Source of the DNA: Roseiflexaceae bacterium
Lineage (GTDB): Bacteria; Chloroflexota; Chloroflexia; Chloroflexales; Roseiflexaceae
DNA length: 44,159 bases
Assembly (NCBI GenBank): GCA_947474225.1
Contig: CANJHS010000024.1
Location: 1-44,159, forward strand
Direction of reading: 5' to 3'
Under the pieces are notes generated by a model, which was not told the origin of the DNA, made no database searches, and saw nothing but the letters and a program-made list of their open reading frames with translations. The position numbers were made by a program, and so were the translations under genes. The stretch's first letter is position 1. Every line of letters begins with the position of its first letter. Of this stretch, positions 7,743-15,456 are shown piece after piece.

Positions 7743-8645
7743 CTAGGTCAGTTGCCAATCATTTTCGCACTGAATCGGGGTGCGGTAGTTGATGGCGGAG
7801 TGGACACGCTCGCGGTTATAGAAGTTTTCAATATAATCGACGATGCGTGTCCGGGCTTGATCGAACGAGATTTGTTGCAGGCTACGTAATTCAGCTTTGC
7901 AATGACGAAAGAAACTCTCGATTGGCGCGTTATCCCAACAGTTCCCAATGCGGCTGAAGCTTCGCTTTATGCCGCATTTCTGCATGTAGAGCTGCATATC
8001 AAGAGACGTGTACTCGCTGCCACGGTCGCTGTGAAGCAGGATGCCAGGCTTCGGTGCTCGGAGTGTGACCGCTGCTTGGATAGCCTGCAGCGCCACTCCC
8101 GCGCGTGTTGGGTGGACTGCCCAGCCGACCACGCGCCGCGAAAACATGTCGAGTACGACCGTGAGAAACAGGTCGGAGCCGCCTTGGATGCGCATCTGCG
8201 TAAAATCTGTCAGCCAGACCACGTCCGGTTTCTTCGGGTAGAACTGTCGATTGAGCTCATTTTTGAGCAATGCAGATGGTGTCGAATGTGAGCAATTTTT
8301 GAACTTTCTTGGCTTTCGAATACCTGAAAGCCCTTGCTCTTGCATAATTCGAGCAACCCGATTTCTGCCCACTCTGATACCGTGTTCACGCAGTTTGCAG
8401 TGGACTTTCCGACTCCCATATACCATCCGGTGTTGTGTGTAAATGGTGGTGATGTCTTTGCAGAGAGCAATTTCCTGCTGATCATGCATCGTCAATTCCA
8501 TCTGCTTCCGGAGCCATTGATAGTATGCCTGGCGTGACACGAGAAAAATCGCGCAGAGAAATCTGACAGTGTATTGTGGGTGGAGATCACGAATCCACCG
8601 AAAGCGATCTCCCGTTAGGGCATCCGTGAAATGATGCCCACCGCT
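7743..8645 (-). CDS. IS3-family transposase, OrfB part (DDE integrase domain)
   Basis: The catalytic part of the transposase, which cuts the IS ends and joins them to target DNA. It begins with the IS3-type region FRWIRDLHPQYTVRFLC, then SRQAYYQW, the HTH_21-like stretch YGSRKVHCKL, and the rve core. The acidic triad is complete: WLTDFT, LHSDRGSEY and NAPIESFF, with 35 residues between the second Asp and the Glu. An internal GTG at 8540 could start a separate protein, but the frame is open through the preceding region. It joins orfA at an A7 run (8645-8651) by a -1 shift, as in many IS3 elements. I give coordinates for the shifted frame. Confidence 0.88.
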   Translation of the reverse strand, partial: SGGHHFTDALTGDRFRWIRDLHPQYTVRFLCAIFLVSRQAYYQWLRKQMELTMHDQQEIALCKDITTIYTQHRMVYGSRKVHCKLREHGIRVGRNRVARIMQEQGLSGIRKPRKFKNCSHSTPSALLKNELNRQFYPKKPDVVWLTDFTQMRIQGGSDLFLTVVLDMFSRRVVGWAVHPTRAGVALQAIQAAVTLRAPKPGILLHSDRGSEYTSLDMQLYMQKCGIKRSFSRIGNCWDNAPIESFFRHCKAELRSLQQISFDQARTRIVDYIENFYNRERVHSAINYRTPIQCENDWQLT

Positions 8646-8920
8646 TTTTTTACGATTTCGAGCTCCAGTAAGGCACGTTTGTGCGCTTTCTCGAGCTTGT
8701 CGTACTCGTTCTTCCAGTCGTCGGCAGTCATGGTCGAACGCTTGGTCTCATCTGGCATGTCAGTCGGGTTCATTGACGCATGCTTTGCAACCCAATTGCG
8801 CACATTCGAGACGTCGATGTGCTCTTCGCGGCAGACAATCGACATGGGAATCCCATCGACGAGAATCCGTTTGACCACCCCAGCCTTGAACTCGTCCGTG
8901 TACCGTACTTGCTTGCGCAT
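8615..8920 (-). CDS. IS3-family transposase, OrfA part (helix-turn-helix)
   Basis: A 101-residue DNA-binding part of the IS3 transposase. It opens with RYTDEFKAGVVKRIL and has the HTH segment MSIVCREEHIDVSNVRNWV, followed by a Leu-rich coiled coil (YDKLEKAHKRALLELEIVKKAVG) for multimerisation. It ends at TAA (8615-8617), 30 bases past the start of the OrfB frame. The sequence GTA AAA AAA GCG near its end gives an A7 slippery run for producing the OrfAB fusion. OrfA alone usually acts as a regulator of transposition. Confidence 0.88.
   Translation of the reverse strand: MRKQVRYTDEFKAGVVKRILVDGIPMSIVCREEHIDVSNVRNWVAKHASMNPTDMPDETKRSTMTADDWKNEYDKLEKAHKRALLELEIVKKAVGIISRMP
8645..8651 (-). other. 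probable -1 programmed frameshift site
   Basis: A run of seven A on the transcribed strand, in the orfA reading GTA AAA AAA GCG. A -1 slip continues as AGC GGT GGG into the open orfB frame, giving one continuous OrfAB protein. Confidence 0.75.
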
Positions 8921-8996
8921 CGTGACACCTTTCGCTTACAGTGAGTGTATCGTATGGTGTCAACGTTTTGAGTGCCAATGCAGTTACAGGTTGGCA

Positions 8997-9025
8997 CCTC
9001 AAACCTGTAACCTCAAGCCTCAAAC
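8997..9025 (-). repeat. heptamer array abutting the aldolase/SDR stop codon
   Basis: On the minus strand, starting with the G next to the TAG stop, the sequence runs in 7-bp steps: GGTTTGA, GGCTTGA, GGTTACA, GGTTTGA. GGTTACA is the same unit as in the array at 7686-7706. Confidence 0.8.
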
Positions 9026-10990
9026 CTATATAACGCGTTCATTCCCGCCATCAATCGGCACCTGTGCGCCGGTGGTGCGCGAGAATGCCTTGCCGCACAA
9101 CGTCGTCACCATCGCTGCCACGTCGTGACTGGTAATGGTGGTGTGGAGGATGTTGTTCTTTTTGTAGTCGTCGATACTCATGCCGTAGTTGGCTGCGCGG
9201 CTGGCGAGGATATCGTCGCTCCAGATACCGGTGTCGAAGACCTGATTGGGGTGGACGACGTTGACTCTGATGCCACTGTCGCCCCATTCGAGGGCCGCGA
9301 CACGCGCCAATTGGGTGATGGCCGCCTTAGAGGCCGAGTATGCGGCAGCACCTGGTCCGGGTGCAGGGACGTTTTTGGAGCCGATGATGACCACGCGGCC
9401 GCCGTTGAACGCTTGTGCCAGCAGCGGTTGGCATTCGCGCAGCAGGACCACGTTTGCATCGAGATTGATGGCCATGGTGCGGCGCCATTCGTCCATGGGC
9501 ATGGCATTGAGCGCACGGCTTTTGGGGAAGATGCCGGCATTGAGCACCAGCATATCAATCCCGCCAAAAGCCGCCACGCCGGCATCGACGGCCGCCACGA
9601 TGGCCGCGTCATCGCTGATATCACACACAATCGGGCAGACATCCGGTCGATCAAAGACCGTTGCGACGGTCGGATTAATGTCGAGGGCGACGACGGCAGC
9701 GCCGAGCGTCAAGAATGCCTCGACGCAGGCGCGACCAATCCCCGATGCCGCACCGGTCACCAAGACAACCTCGCCGCTGTGGATGGGCGGGGTACCGGCC
9801 AAGCGGAGTTTGGCCTGCTCGAGCTCCCAGTATTCGATGGCGAACAAATCCGCATCGCCTAACGGCGTGTAGCCACCCAATTGCTCGGCGGCAGTGATGA
9901 CCGGTATGCTCTGACGGTAGACGTCGGCGGCGATGCGGGCGTCTTTGACGGTGCGCCCAACGGTCAGCATGCCCAATTCGGCATCGAGGACGATCCGTGG
10001 TGCGGGGTCGAGCATGGTCAGTGGCGTCACCGATGCGGGTGCGTGGGATGCAAACCAGTCGCGGTAGTGCTGCGCATAGGTTGCCACGTCACGCCCGACG
10101 AGGGGGACTTGGCGGGTGCGGATGATGTGGTCGGGGGTGACACAGCCACGGGTAGCCAGGTTTTCGCTGTCGGGTCGTGCCGCAAATGCGCGGGTCACTG
10201 CGTCGCGGTGCGACATGACAATCAGCGGCACGCCCGCTGTACCGCTTATGTGGGCCCGCAGGGTGGCCCGGGGAGTGCGGGCAACGGGGAATGCAGGGAG
10301 GGTCGCAACCGCCGCGCGGGTGCGTTTTTCTGCATATTGCTCTGCTGCATCGACGGCTGCAATCATCCGCTCGTAGCTGGTTTGGGCATCGTCGCCCCAG
10401 GTAAAGATGCCGTGCTGGAGCAAGATGACACCCTCGTGCTGGGGGGTGAGTTCGCGGGCGAACTGGAGCGCACAATATCGTGCCAACGCAAACCCGGGCA
10501 TGACGTACGGGACGATGAGGAAGCGGTCGCCGTACAGTTCGCGCATATACGCCACCGCGTGTGGCGTATCGAGTAGGGTCAGCACCGCATCGGCGTGGGT
10601 GTGATCGACGAAAGTGGCGGGGATGATGGCATGCAGAATCGCCTCGACCGAAGGTGTGGGTGCGCTGGCATCGGTCATGGCGGTGCGCATGGCATTGACC
10701 ATGGCGGCGTCACCGAGTATGTCGAGTTGGGCCATGCGCAGCAGGGCGTCGAGGCGTACGGGTGCAAAGCCACGAGCATCGATGGTGCCCAGGTCGTGGC
10801 CACTGCCTTTGATGTAGAGGATTGTTTCTTCATCGCCGAAGAGATTGCGTTCTCGGATTTTGACCGATGTGTTGCCGCCGCCGTGTAACACGAGGCGCTG
10901 GTCGGCGCCCAGCAGGCGCGATGTATAGAGACGCAGGGCGAGTGGTGTGCTGTGCTGTTTTGCGTCGGTGTCGTTCCAGTGGCTGTGCAT
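9026..10990 (-). CDS. bifunctional class II aldolase / short-chain dehydrogenase (RhaD-like)
   Basis: A 654-residue fusion. The first ~400 residues are a class II aldolase domain: LVLHGGGNTSVK, YIKGSGHDL, and the zinc-binding FVDHTHADAV followed by LLQHGIFTWG. From about residue 410 a classical SDR follows: VVLVTGAASGIGRA, NAGIFPKS, and the catalytic YSASK. Enzymes of this build split rhamnulose-1-phosphate and oxidise the lactaldehyde formed. Close relatives act on other sugar phosphates, so rhamnose use is an inference, and no rhamnose isomerase or kinase is nearby. The ATG is preceded by AGAGGA. The TAG stop runs straight into a heptamer array. Confidence 0.87.
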   Translation of the reverse strand: MHSHWNDTDAKQHSTPLALRLYTSRLLGADQRLVLHGGGNTSVKIRERNLFGDEETILYIKGSGHDLGTIDARGFAPVRLDALLRMAQLDILGDAAMVNAMRTAMTDASAPTPSVEAILHAIIPATFVDHTHADAVLTLLDTPHAVAYMRELYGDRFLIVPYVMPGFALARYCALQFARELTPQHEGVILLQHGIFTWGDDAQTSYERMIAAVDAAEQYAEKRTRAAVATLPAFPVARTPRATLRAHISGTAGVPLIVMSHRDAVTRAFAARPDSENLATRGCVTPDHIIRTRQVPLVGRDVATYAQHYRDWFASHAPASVTPLTMLDPAPRIVLDAELGMLTVGRTVKDARIAADVYRQSIPVITAAEQLGGYTPLGDADLFAIEYWELEQAKLRLAGTPPIHSGEVVLVTGAASGIGRACVEAFLTLGAAVVALDINPTVATVFDRPDVCPIVCDISDDAAIVAAVDAGVAAFGGIDMLVLNAGIFPKSRALNAMPMDEWRRTMAINLDANVVLLRECQPLLAQAFNGGRVVIIGSKNVPAPGPGAAAYSASKAAITQLARVAALEWGDSGIRVNVVHPNQVFDTGIWSDDILASRAANYGMSIDDYKKNNILHTTITSHDVAAMVTTLCGKAFSRTTGAQVPIDGGNERVI

Positions 10991-11074
10991 GGTGGTGTCC
11001 TCTGGCAGATTACGTTGTCGTTAGCATACCCGATTTGGCGCTGTCCAAAATCCCAGGCGCCGGGTTGTGAGGAG

Positions 11075-11080
11075 TATAAT
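11075..11080 (+). promoter_or_regulatory. -10 box of the lipoprotein-rel pair
   Basis: A perfect TATAAT only six bases before the GTG start of the lipoprotein gene. Transcription would begin at or next to that codon. No clear -35 is visible. Confidence 0.55.
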
Positions 11081-11086
11081 ACAGCG

Positions 11087-12238
11087 GTGAAAACCTTCGT
11101 AGCGGTGACAATCTGCGCCCTGTCGGTACTGCTCTTGGGCAGTGGCTGTGCGATGCCGCAAAGCATGTCGGTGACGGCTGTAGCGACGCCCACCATTGTG
11201 CTCAGTCCCACCCCAGTGTCGGCGCTGACCGCGTGGCAATCGCCCGACGGGCGTGTCTCGATGCAGGTGCCGACGGGTTGGCAGATGGAGCATCACGAAG
11301 ACGCCGGGCGCACCTTGTGGATCTGGAATGCACCGGACCAGCATGGGTTGGTGTCGTTGCTTGTCATCGCCAGCCCGACCTTGCTGGCCGAAGCACAACG
11401 CCGCGAATTACTCATGCAGGCGGTTAGCCAGCTCGACGCGACACCGCAAGGCGATATCCAACGGAGTGGAGACGGCACATTGGTGCTCGAAGCGCATGCC
11501 AGCGGGACGAGTAGCGCCGGGAGTGCGGTGCCGTTGTGGGTGCGGGTCAGTGCGCAACAGTTCGACGACGCAGAGGCTATCGTGGTGATGGCCCTGCCGA
11601 GTGTCGAGAGTGCGCAGCTCATCCCGCACGTGGCCGAGGTACAGGCGTCGCTGGGGATAGCACCGTTGCCGACCCTCACACCTGTGCCTACGGCAACGCC
11701 GGCACCGTTCACGCGGGATAGCTTTGATGCAGACGAGGGACGTTGGTTCATCGGCGACGATTTGCGCCGCGCGATGACCATCCAAGACGGCGTCTATCAT
11801 ATGTATCTACGTATGGCCGAGAGTTATTATCTGAGTGCGCCGGCTGAGGTCGTCCGTACCAATCAGTCTATCCATGTGACGACGCGCTTCGACGGGGTGG
11901 CCCGTATCGGTGTGGCATTGCGCTTCAAGTATCGGGCAGACGAAAGTCGCGATTACGTGGCGTGTTGGATTAGTCCGATCCAGCGCTACGGCTGCTTCCG
12001 TTCCGAAGGTGATAATTGGACGGCCTACCAAGAGGTCTCCACCAGCGATGTCGTTGTTCCTGAGGGGCCAAATACGCTCGACATGTCGGTCGATGGGACG
12101 ACCTATGTATTCCGTGTCAATGGGGTCGAGATGGCATCGTTTGTCATCGAAAACGTCGATCCCGGTGTGCCTGCACTCTATGTCGAGACGTTTGACAAAG
12201 CTGCAGGAGGATTTTTTGACGATGCCGAAACAAAGTAA
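11087..12238 (+). CDS. secreted lipoprotein with C-terminal beta-sandwich-like domain
   Basis: 383 residues. The N-terminus is a lipoprotein signal (CALSVLLLGSGC, lipid Cys near residue 20). Residues ~45-185 form a first domain starting SPDGRVSMQVPTGW. A Thr/Pro linker (PLPTLTPVPTATPAPF) follows, and then a ~180-residue domain (DSFDADEGRWFIGDD ... YVFRVNGVEMASFV) that looks like a concanavalin-type carbohydrate or adhesion sandwich. It probably sits on the outer face of the membrane. I do not recognise a specific function. The GTG start is inferred from the signal peptide and from TATAAT six bases before it, suggesting a leaderless transcript; GAGGAG at 11069-11074 lies rather far from the GTG. 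Its end overlaps rel. Confidence 0.78.
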   Translation: MKTFVAVTICALSVLLLGSGCAMPQSMSVTAVATPTIVLSPTPVSALTAWQSPDGRVSMQVPTGWQMEHHEDAGRTLWIWNAPDQHGLVSLLVIASPTLLAEAQRRELLMQAVSQLDATPQGDIQRSGDGTLVLEAHASGTSSAGSAVPLWVRVSAQQFDDAEAIVVMALPSVESAQLIPHVAEVQASLGIAPLPTLTPVPTATPAPFTRDSFDADEGRWFIGDDLRRAMTIQDGVYHMYLRMAESYYLSAPAEVVRTNQSIHVTTRFDGVARIGVALRFKYRADESRDYVACWISPIQRYGCFRSEGDNWTAYQEVSTSDVVVPEGPNTLDMSVDGTTYVFRVNGVEMASFVIENVDPGVPALYVETFDKAAGGFFDDAETK

Positions 12239-14504
12239 CCCGGGTGAACATACAACGGGAATGACGGACGGCATATCACCGTTGTCGGAGCAACGCACCA
12301 CCAGCCAGGGGGGAATACTCACGCCTGACCATGAGTTGATGTATGCTCCGGTGATTAATGATTTGACGACGCACTTTCGTGCCATCGCTACCCACGACCC
12401 ACACATCGAAGAATACGTCGAAAAAGTCCGCCAGGCATTTGCAGTGGCTGCTGCAGCCCACGGCAAGCAAACCCGCGAATCGGGTGAGGCGTACATCAGC
12501 CATCCGGTGGCCGTGGCGCTCATCCTCATCGAACTGCATATCGACGCCGATACAATCATGGCTGCGCTGCTCCACGACGTCATCGAAGACACCAGTGTCA
12601 GCTACGAACAAATCGAAGGGCTGTTTGGGGCTGAAGTGGCAGCCCTCGTCGATGGCGTCACCAAGCTGTCAGAACTCGAAGTGCGCCCCAAAGAAGAAGC
12701 CCAGGCCGAAAACTACCGCAAAATGTTCGTTTCGATGGCCAATGACCCGCGTGTCGTGCTGGTCAAACTCGCTGACCGCCTGCACAATATGCGCACCATC
12801 TATGCGACCAAACCCGAAAAACAACAGCGCATCGCCCGCGAAACGATGGAAATCTACGTCCCCCTGGCGCATCGACTGGGTATCGGCCAGCTCAAGTGGG
12901 AGCTCGAAGACCGCTCGTTTGCCATCCTCGAGCCAGACCACTACACCGAAATCAGCCGCCAGTTGGCCATGCGCCGTGATCTCCGCGAAAAGACGGTGCA
13001 GCGCGTCGTCGATCGTCTCGACGAGTTGCTGAAAAACGAACACATCGACGGAGACGTGACCGGACGCCCCAAAAACATCCATTCGATTTATCGCAAAATG
13101 AAGCGCAAAGGCGTCCGTCTCGAGCAGATTTATGATCAATTGGCCGTGCGCGTGATGGTCAACACCGTCCCCGAATGCTACCAGGCACTCGGGTTGGTGC
13201 ATACCACTTGGCCGCCGGTGCCTGGCGAATTCGATGATTACATCGCCAATCCCAAGGAAAGCCTGTACCGCTCGTTGCATACAACAGTGCTCATCCCCGG
13301 CGGACAGCCGTGCGAGGTGCAGATACGCACCCACGAGATGCACGATGTCGCCGAGCATGGTATCGCGGCGCACTGGCGGTACAAGGATGGCTATAAGCAT
13401 TCGGATCAGAATTTTGATGCGAAAATCGTCTGGCTCCGCGGTTTGATGTCCTGGCGCAACGAAGTCGCCGATGCCACCGAATTCGTCGAGCGCTTCAAGA
13501 GCGATTTCTTGGAAGAACAGGTGTTTGTCTTTACCCCACGCGGCAAGATTATCGACCTCCCGTTGGGATCGACACCGGTTGACTTCGCCTACCGGATTCA
13601 CTCCGACGTGGGCAACAATTGTGTCGGTGCGCGCATCAACAACCGCATGGTCCCGCTCGATTATCAAATCCAGACCGGCGAGATGATCGAGATAATGACC
13701 AAGCGCACCTCCAATGGACCGAGTCGCGATTGGATGACGTTCGTCAAAACCGTCAGCGCACGGGCGCACATCCGCCGCTTTTTTAAGCGTGCAGATCGTG
13801 GCGAAAACATTGCTGCCGGTCGCGAAATGCTCGAAAAAGAATTTAAACGGCTCGGATTGGTCGTCTCGCTCGAAGAAGCCGCAAATTTGGTGGGTATCAA
13901 AATCATCGACGACATGTTTGCCCAGATAGGCGATGGTGAACTGTCGGCACGTACGATCGGCCAAAAAATCCTGGCCGTGCAGATGAAGGAAAACGAGCCA
14001 GTCGATCCGCCGATGCCCAATGCCCCCAAAACAACGACGGTGGGCAGCGCAGATATCCGCGTACGTGGTATCGACGGCATGTTGACGCGGCTCGCCCGCT
14101 GCTGCAATCCAGTCGTCACCGAGCCGATTGCAGGGTATGTGACGCGCGGCCGCGGCGTGACCATTCATCGGGCAGATTGCCACAACATCCTCAATGAGCC
14201 GGACCGCAATCGCATCGTGGCGGTCAATTGGGGTGGCTCGGTGCCCAAGTTGGGCTTTTCGGTACCCTTGCAAATCGAATCGTGGGATCGAGTCGGGTTG
14301 TGGCGGGATATCTCGTCGACAATTGCCGATGCGGGCATCAACATCGATGTTGTCGAGCAGGTACCCACCAAGCGCCACAATGTATCGATGTTGCGGGCGA
14401 TTATCCGTGTCCAGAGCGTCGAGCAACTGACGCGCTTGTTGGATCGCCTCAATCGCCTCCCCGATGTCATCGAGGCACGGCGCGAAAAAGGAACCTCTAA
14501 GTAG
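12222..14504 (+). CDS. rel: bifunctional (p)ppGpp synthetase/hydrolase, RelA/SpoT family
   Basis: A 760-residue stringent-response enzyme that makes and breaks (p)ppGpp. The hydrolase HD domain is intact (SHPVAVAL, ALLHDVIEDT at ~115-124, then DRLHNMRTI). The synthetase domain has GRPKNIHSIYRKM, IANPKESLYRSLHT and EVQIRTHEMHDVAEHGIAAHW. A TGS domain follows (EQVFVFTPRGKIIDLP), then the zinc-finger-like region LARCCNPV with GRGVTIHRADCHN, and a C-terminal ACT domain. All parts of a long Rel are present. The ATG at 12222 overlaps the lipoprotein gene by 17 bases; AGGAGG at 12205-12210 is better spaced for a TTG at 12216, so the start may be six bases earlier. The TAG stop leads into a 12-unit heptamer array. 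Confidence 0.95.
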   Translation: MPKQSNPGEHTTGMTDGISPLSEQRTTSQGGILTPDHELMYAPVINDLTTHFRAIATHDPHIEEYVEKVRQAFAVAAAAHGKQTRESGEAYISHPVAVALILIELHIDADTIMAALLHDVIEDTSVSYEQIEGLFGAEVAALVDGVTKLSELEVRPKEEAQAENYRKMFVSMANDPRVVLVKLADRLHNMRTIYATKPEKQQRIARETMEIYVPLAHRLGIGQLKWELEDRSFAILEPDHYTEISRQLAMRRDLREKTVQRVVDRLDELLKNEHIDGDVTGRPKNIHSIYRKMKRKGVRLEQIYDQLAVRVMVNTVPECYQALGLVHTTWPPVPGEFDDYIANPKESLYRSLHTTVLIPGGQPCEVQIRTHEMHDVAEHGIAAHWRYKDGYKHSDQNFDAKIVWLRGLMSWRNEVADATEFVERFKSDFLEEQVFVFTPRGKIIDLPLGSTPVDFAYRIHSDVGNNCVGARINNRMVPLDYQIQTGEMIEIMTKRTSNGPSRDWMTFVKTVSARAHIRRFFKRADRGENIAAGREMLEKEFKRLGLVVSLEEAANLVGIKIIDDMFAQIGDGELSARTIGQKILAVQMKENEPVDPPMPNAPKTTTVGSADIRVRGIDGMLTRLARCCNPVVTEPIAGYVTRGRGVTIHRADCHNILNEPDRNRIVAVNWGGSVPKLGFSVPLQIESWDRVGLWRDISSTIADAGINIDVVEQVPTKRHNVSMLRAIIRVQSVEQLTRLLDRLNRLPDVIEARREKGTSK

Positions 14505-14587
14505 GTATCAGGTATCAGGTATCAGGTATCAGGTATCAGGTATCAGGTATCAGGTATCAGTTATTAGTTATTAGTTATTAGTTGTCA
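14504..14587 (+). repeat. heptamer array, 8x GGTATCA, 3x GTTATTA, 1x GTTGTCA
   Basis: Twelve consecutive 7-bp units with no break in phase. The first base is the G of the rel TAG stop codon. Beyond it (14588-14697) I see no gene, only scattered single copies such as GGTATCA near 14653. Confidence 0.93.
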
Positions 14588-14697
14588 CGCAAAGCAGCAT
14601 TGGTCAACACGCGTCAAGGCATGGCGAAGCAGAACTCAGTGACAGATGTCAGGTATCAGTGTGTGGGTGATTGCTGGCTACAGCAGCTGATATTTAA

Positions 14698-14753
14698 TAA
14701 TATCTAATCACTCGTCAGGTATCACTGATATCTAATCACTAATCACTGAACAC
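14698..14753 (-). repeat. heptamer array abutting the PHP phosphatase stop codon
   Basis: On the minus strand, starting with the G of the TAG stop, eight 7-bp steps read GTGTTCA, GTGATTA, GTGATTA, GATATCA, GTGATAC, CTGACGA, GTGATTA, GATATTA. Some units are degenerate but the period holds. Confidence 0.8.
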
Positions 14754-15448
14754 TATGAGTGCGCGAGCAACCGCGTCTGTGTCTGTACAAAAATGCGCTC
14801 TGCCGTTTCTTTGCCGTAGCGTTTGGCGACTTTGGTATAGCCGCTGCCCATCTGAGTCGGTCGGTAGGTGTCACCGTGGGCATCGCTGGCGACGAGGTCG
14901 ACGAGGCCGTTTTCAAATAACGTCGTGCTGTTCTTTTCGGCTACTGCTTGGGCGGTAATTTGGAACAACACGCCCGTTTCGTGGATGCGTTTGAGGTCGT
15001 CGAGGTCGCGTTCATTGTAGATATAGCGCTCGGGGTGCGCGAGTACGACGTGGTACCCCTCGGCGATGAGTTCTACCGCTGTAGGCAGAAAGCGCATGTC
15101 GACGGCAAAGACAGGCATCTCGATGAGGACGGTACGGCTCCCGGCCAGGGGAATAATGGTTTCGTTTTTGAGATGGCGCGAAATCTGGTCGTGATAGTTA
15201 ATCTCAGTCCCAGGCAGAATCGTAATATCAAGCCCATCGGCGTGGGCCAGCTCTTGGAGTTCGTAGGCACGTTCGCGGATGAGCGCAGGGCTGTATTTGC
15301 GCGACGCAGATGAATTCGGACTGTGGGGCGTACCAATGACGGTGGTGACCCCGGCGGCGTGCTGTTGGCGCGCCATATTGAGCGAGACATCGCGACTGCG
15401 TGGGCCGTCGTCGAGGTCGTAGAAGATATGACAATGGATGTCGATCAT
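14753..15448 (-). CDS. CpsB/CapC-type tyrosine-protein phosphatase (PHP fold)
   Basis: A 231-residue metal-dependent phosphatase that removes phosphate from the tyrosine tail of the BY-kinase made by the gene just upstream. PHP motifs are complete: MIDIHCHIFYDLDDGPRS, IGTPHS, PGTEINY, VVLAHPERY and VASDAHG, supplying the His and Asp ligands of the metal cluster. The ATG lies eight bases after the kinase stop. It is the last gene of a polysaccharide operon. In this family the kinase-phosphatase cycle controls chain length and export of capsule or exopolysaccharide. Confidence 0.9.
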   Translation of the reverse strand: MIDIHCHIFYDLDDGPRSRDVSLNMARQQHAAGVTTVIGTPHSPNSSASRKYSPALIRERAYELQELAHADGLDITILPGTEINYHDQISRHLKNETIIPLAGSRTVLIEMPVFAVDMRFLPTAVELIAEGYHVVLAHPERYIYNERDLDDLKRIHETGVLFQITAQAVAEKNSTTLFENGLVDLVASDAHGDTYRPTQMGSGYTKVAKRYGKETAERIFVQTQTRLLAHS

Positions 15449-15456
15449 GTGTCTGT

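Larger units (their letters stand above)
7714..8978 (-). mobile_element. IS3-family insertion sequence, about 1265 bp, apparently intact
   Basis: It contains overlapping orfA and orfB on the minus strand, with an IS3-type transposase. Imperfect inverted ends of about 24 bp share CGTTGACAC (left 7728-7736; right, on the other strand, 8956-8964) and a TGGC near each tip. The flanks carry TGC at 7711-7713 and 8979-8981, a likely 3-bp target duplication. Removing the element and one TGC restores a 7-bp periodic repeat, which supports these boundaries to within about two bases. Confidence 0.85.

Noticed and set aside
8997..9025. The short AACCT-rich tract as a second IS end
   Set aside because: It does not match the IS terminal repeats and is better explained as a heptamer array on the minus strand.
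9125..9862. A 245-residue plus-strand frame opposite the aldolase/SDR gene
   Set aside because: It is a shadow of the conserved SDR domain; Asp/Val/Gly-rich composition with no motif.
11910..12221. Long N-terminal extension of Rel from an upstream ATG in the same frame
   Set aside because: It would lie inside the lipoprotein gene in another frame, has no ribosome site, and is not found in Rel proteins.
12669..14426. A 585-residue open frame on the minus strand opposite rel
   Set aside because: It lies wholly inside the strongly conserved rel gene, has no family motifs, and is the kind of long antisense frame that codon bias in GC-rich genes produces.
14504..14753. Possible CRISPR array
   Set aside because: The units are 7 bp with no spacers, and no cas genes are present.
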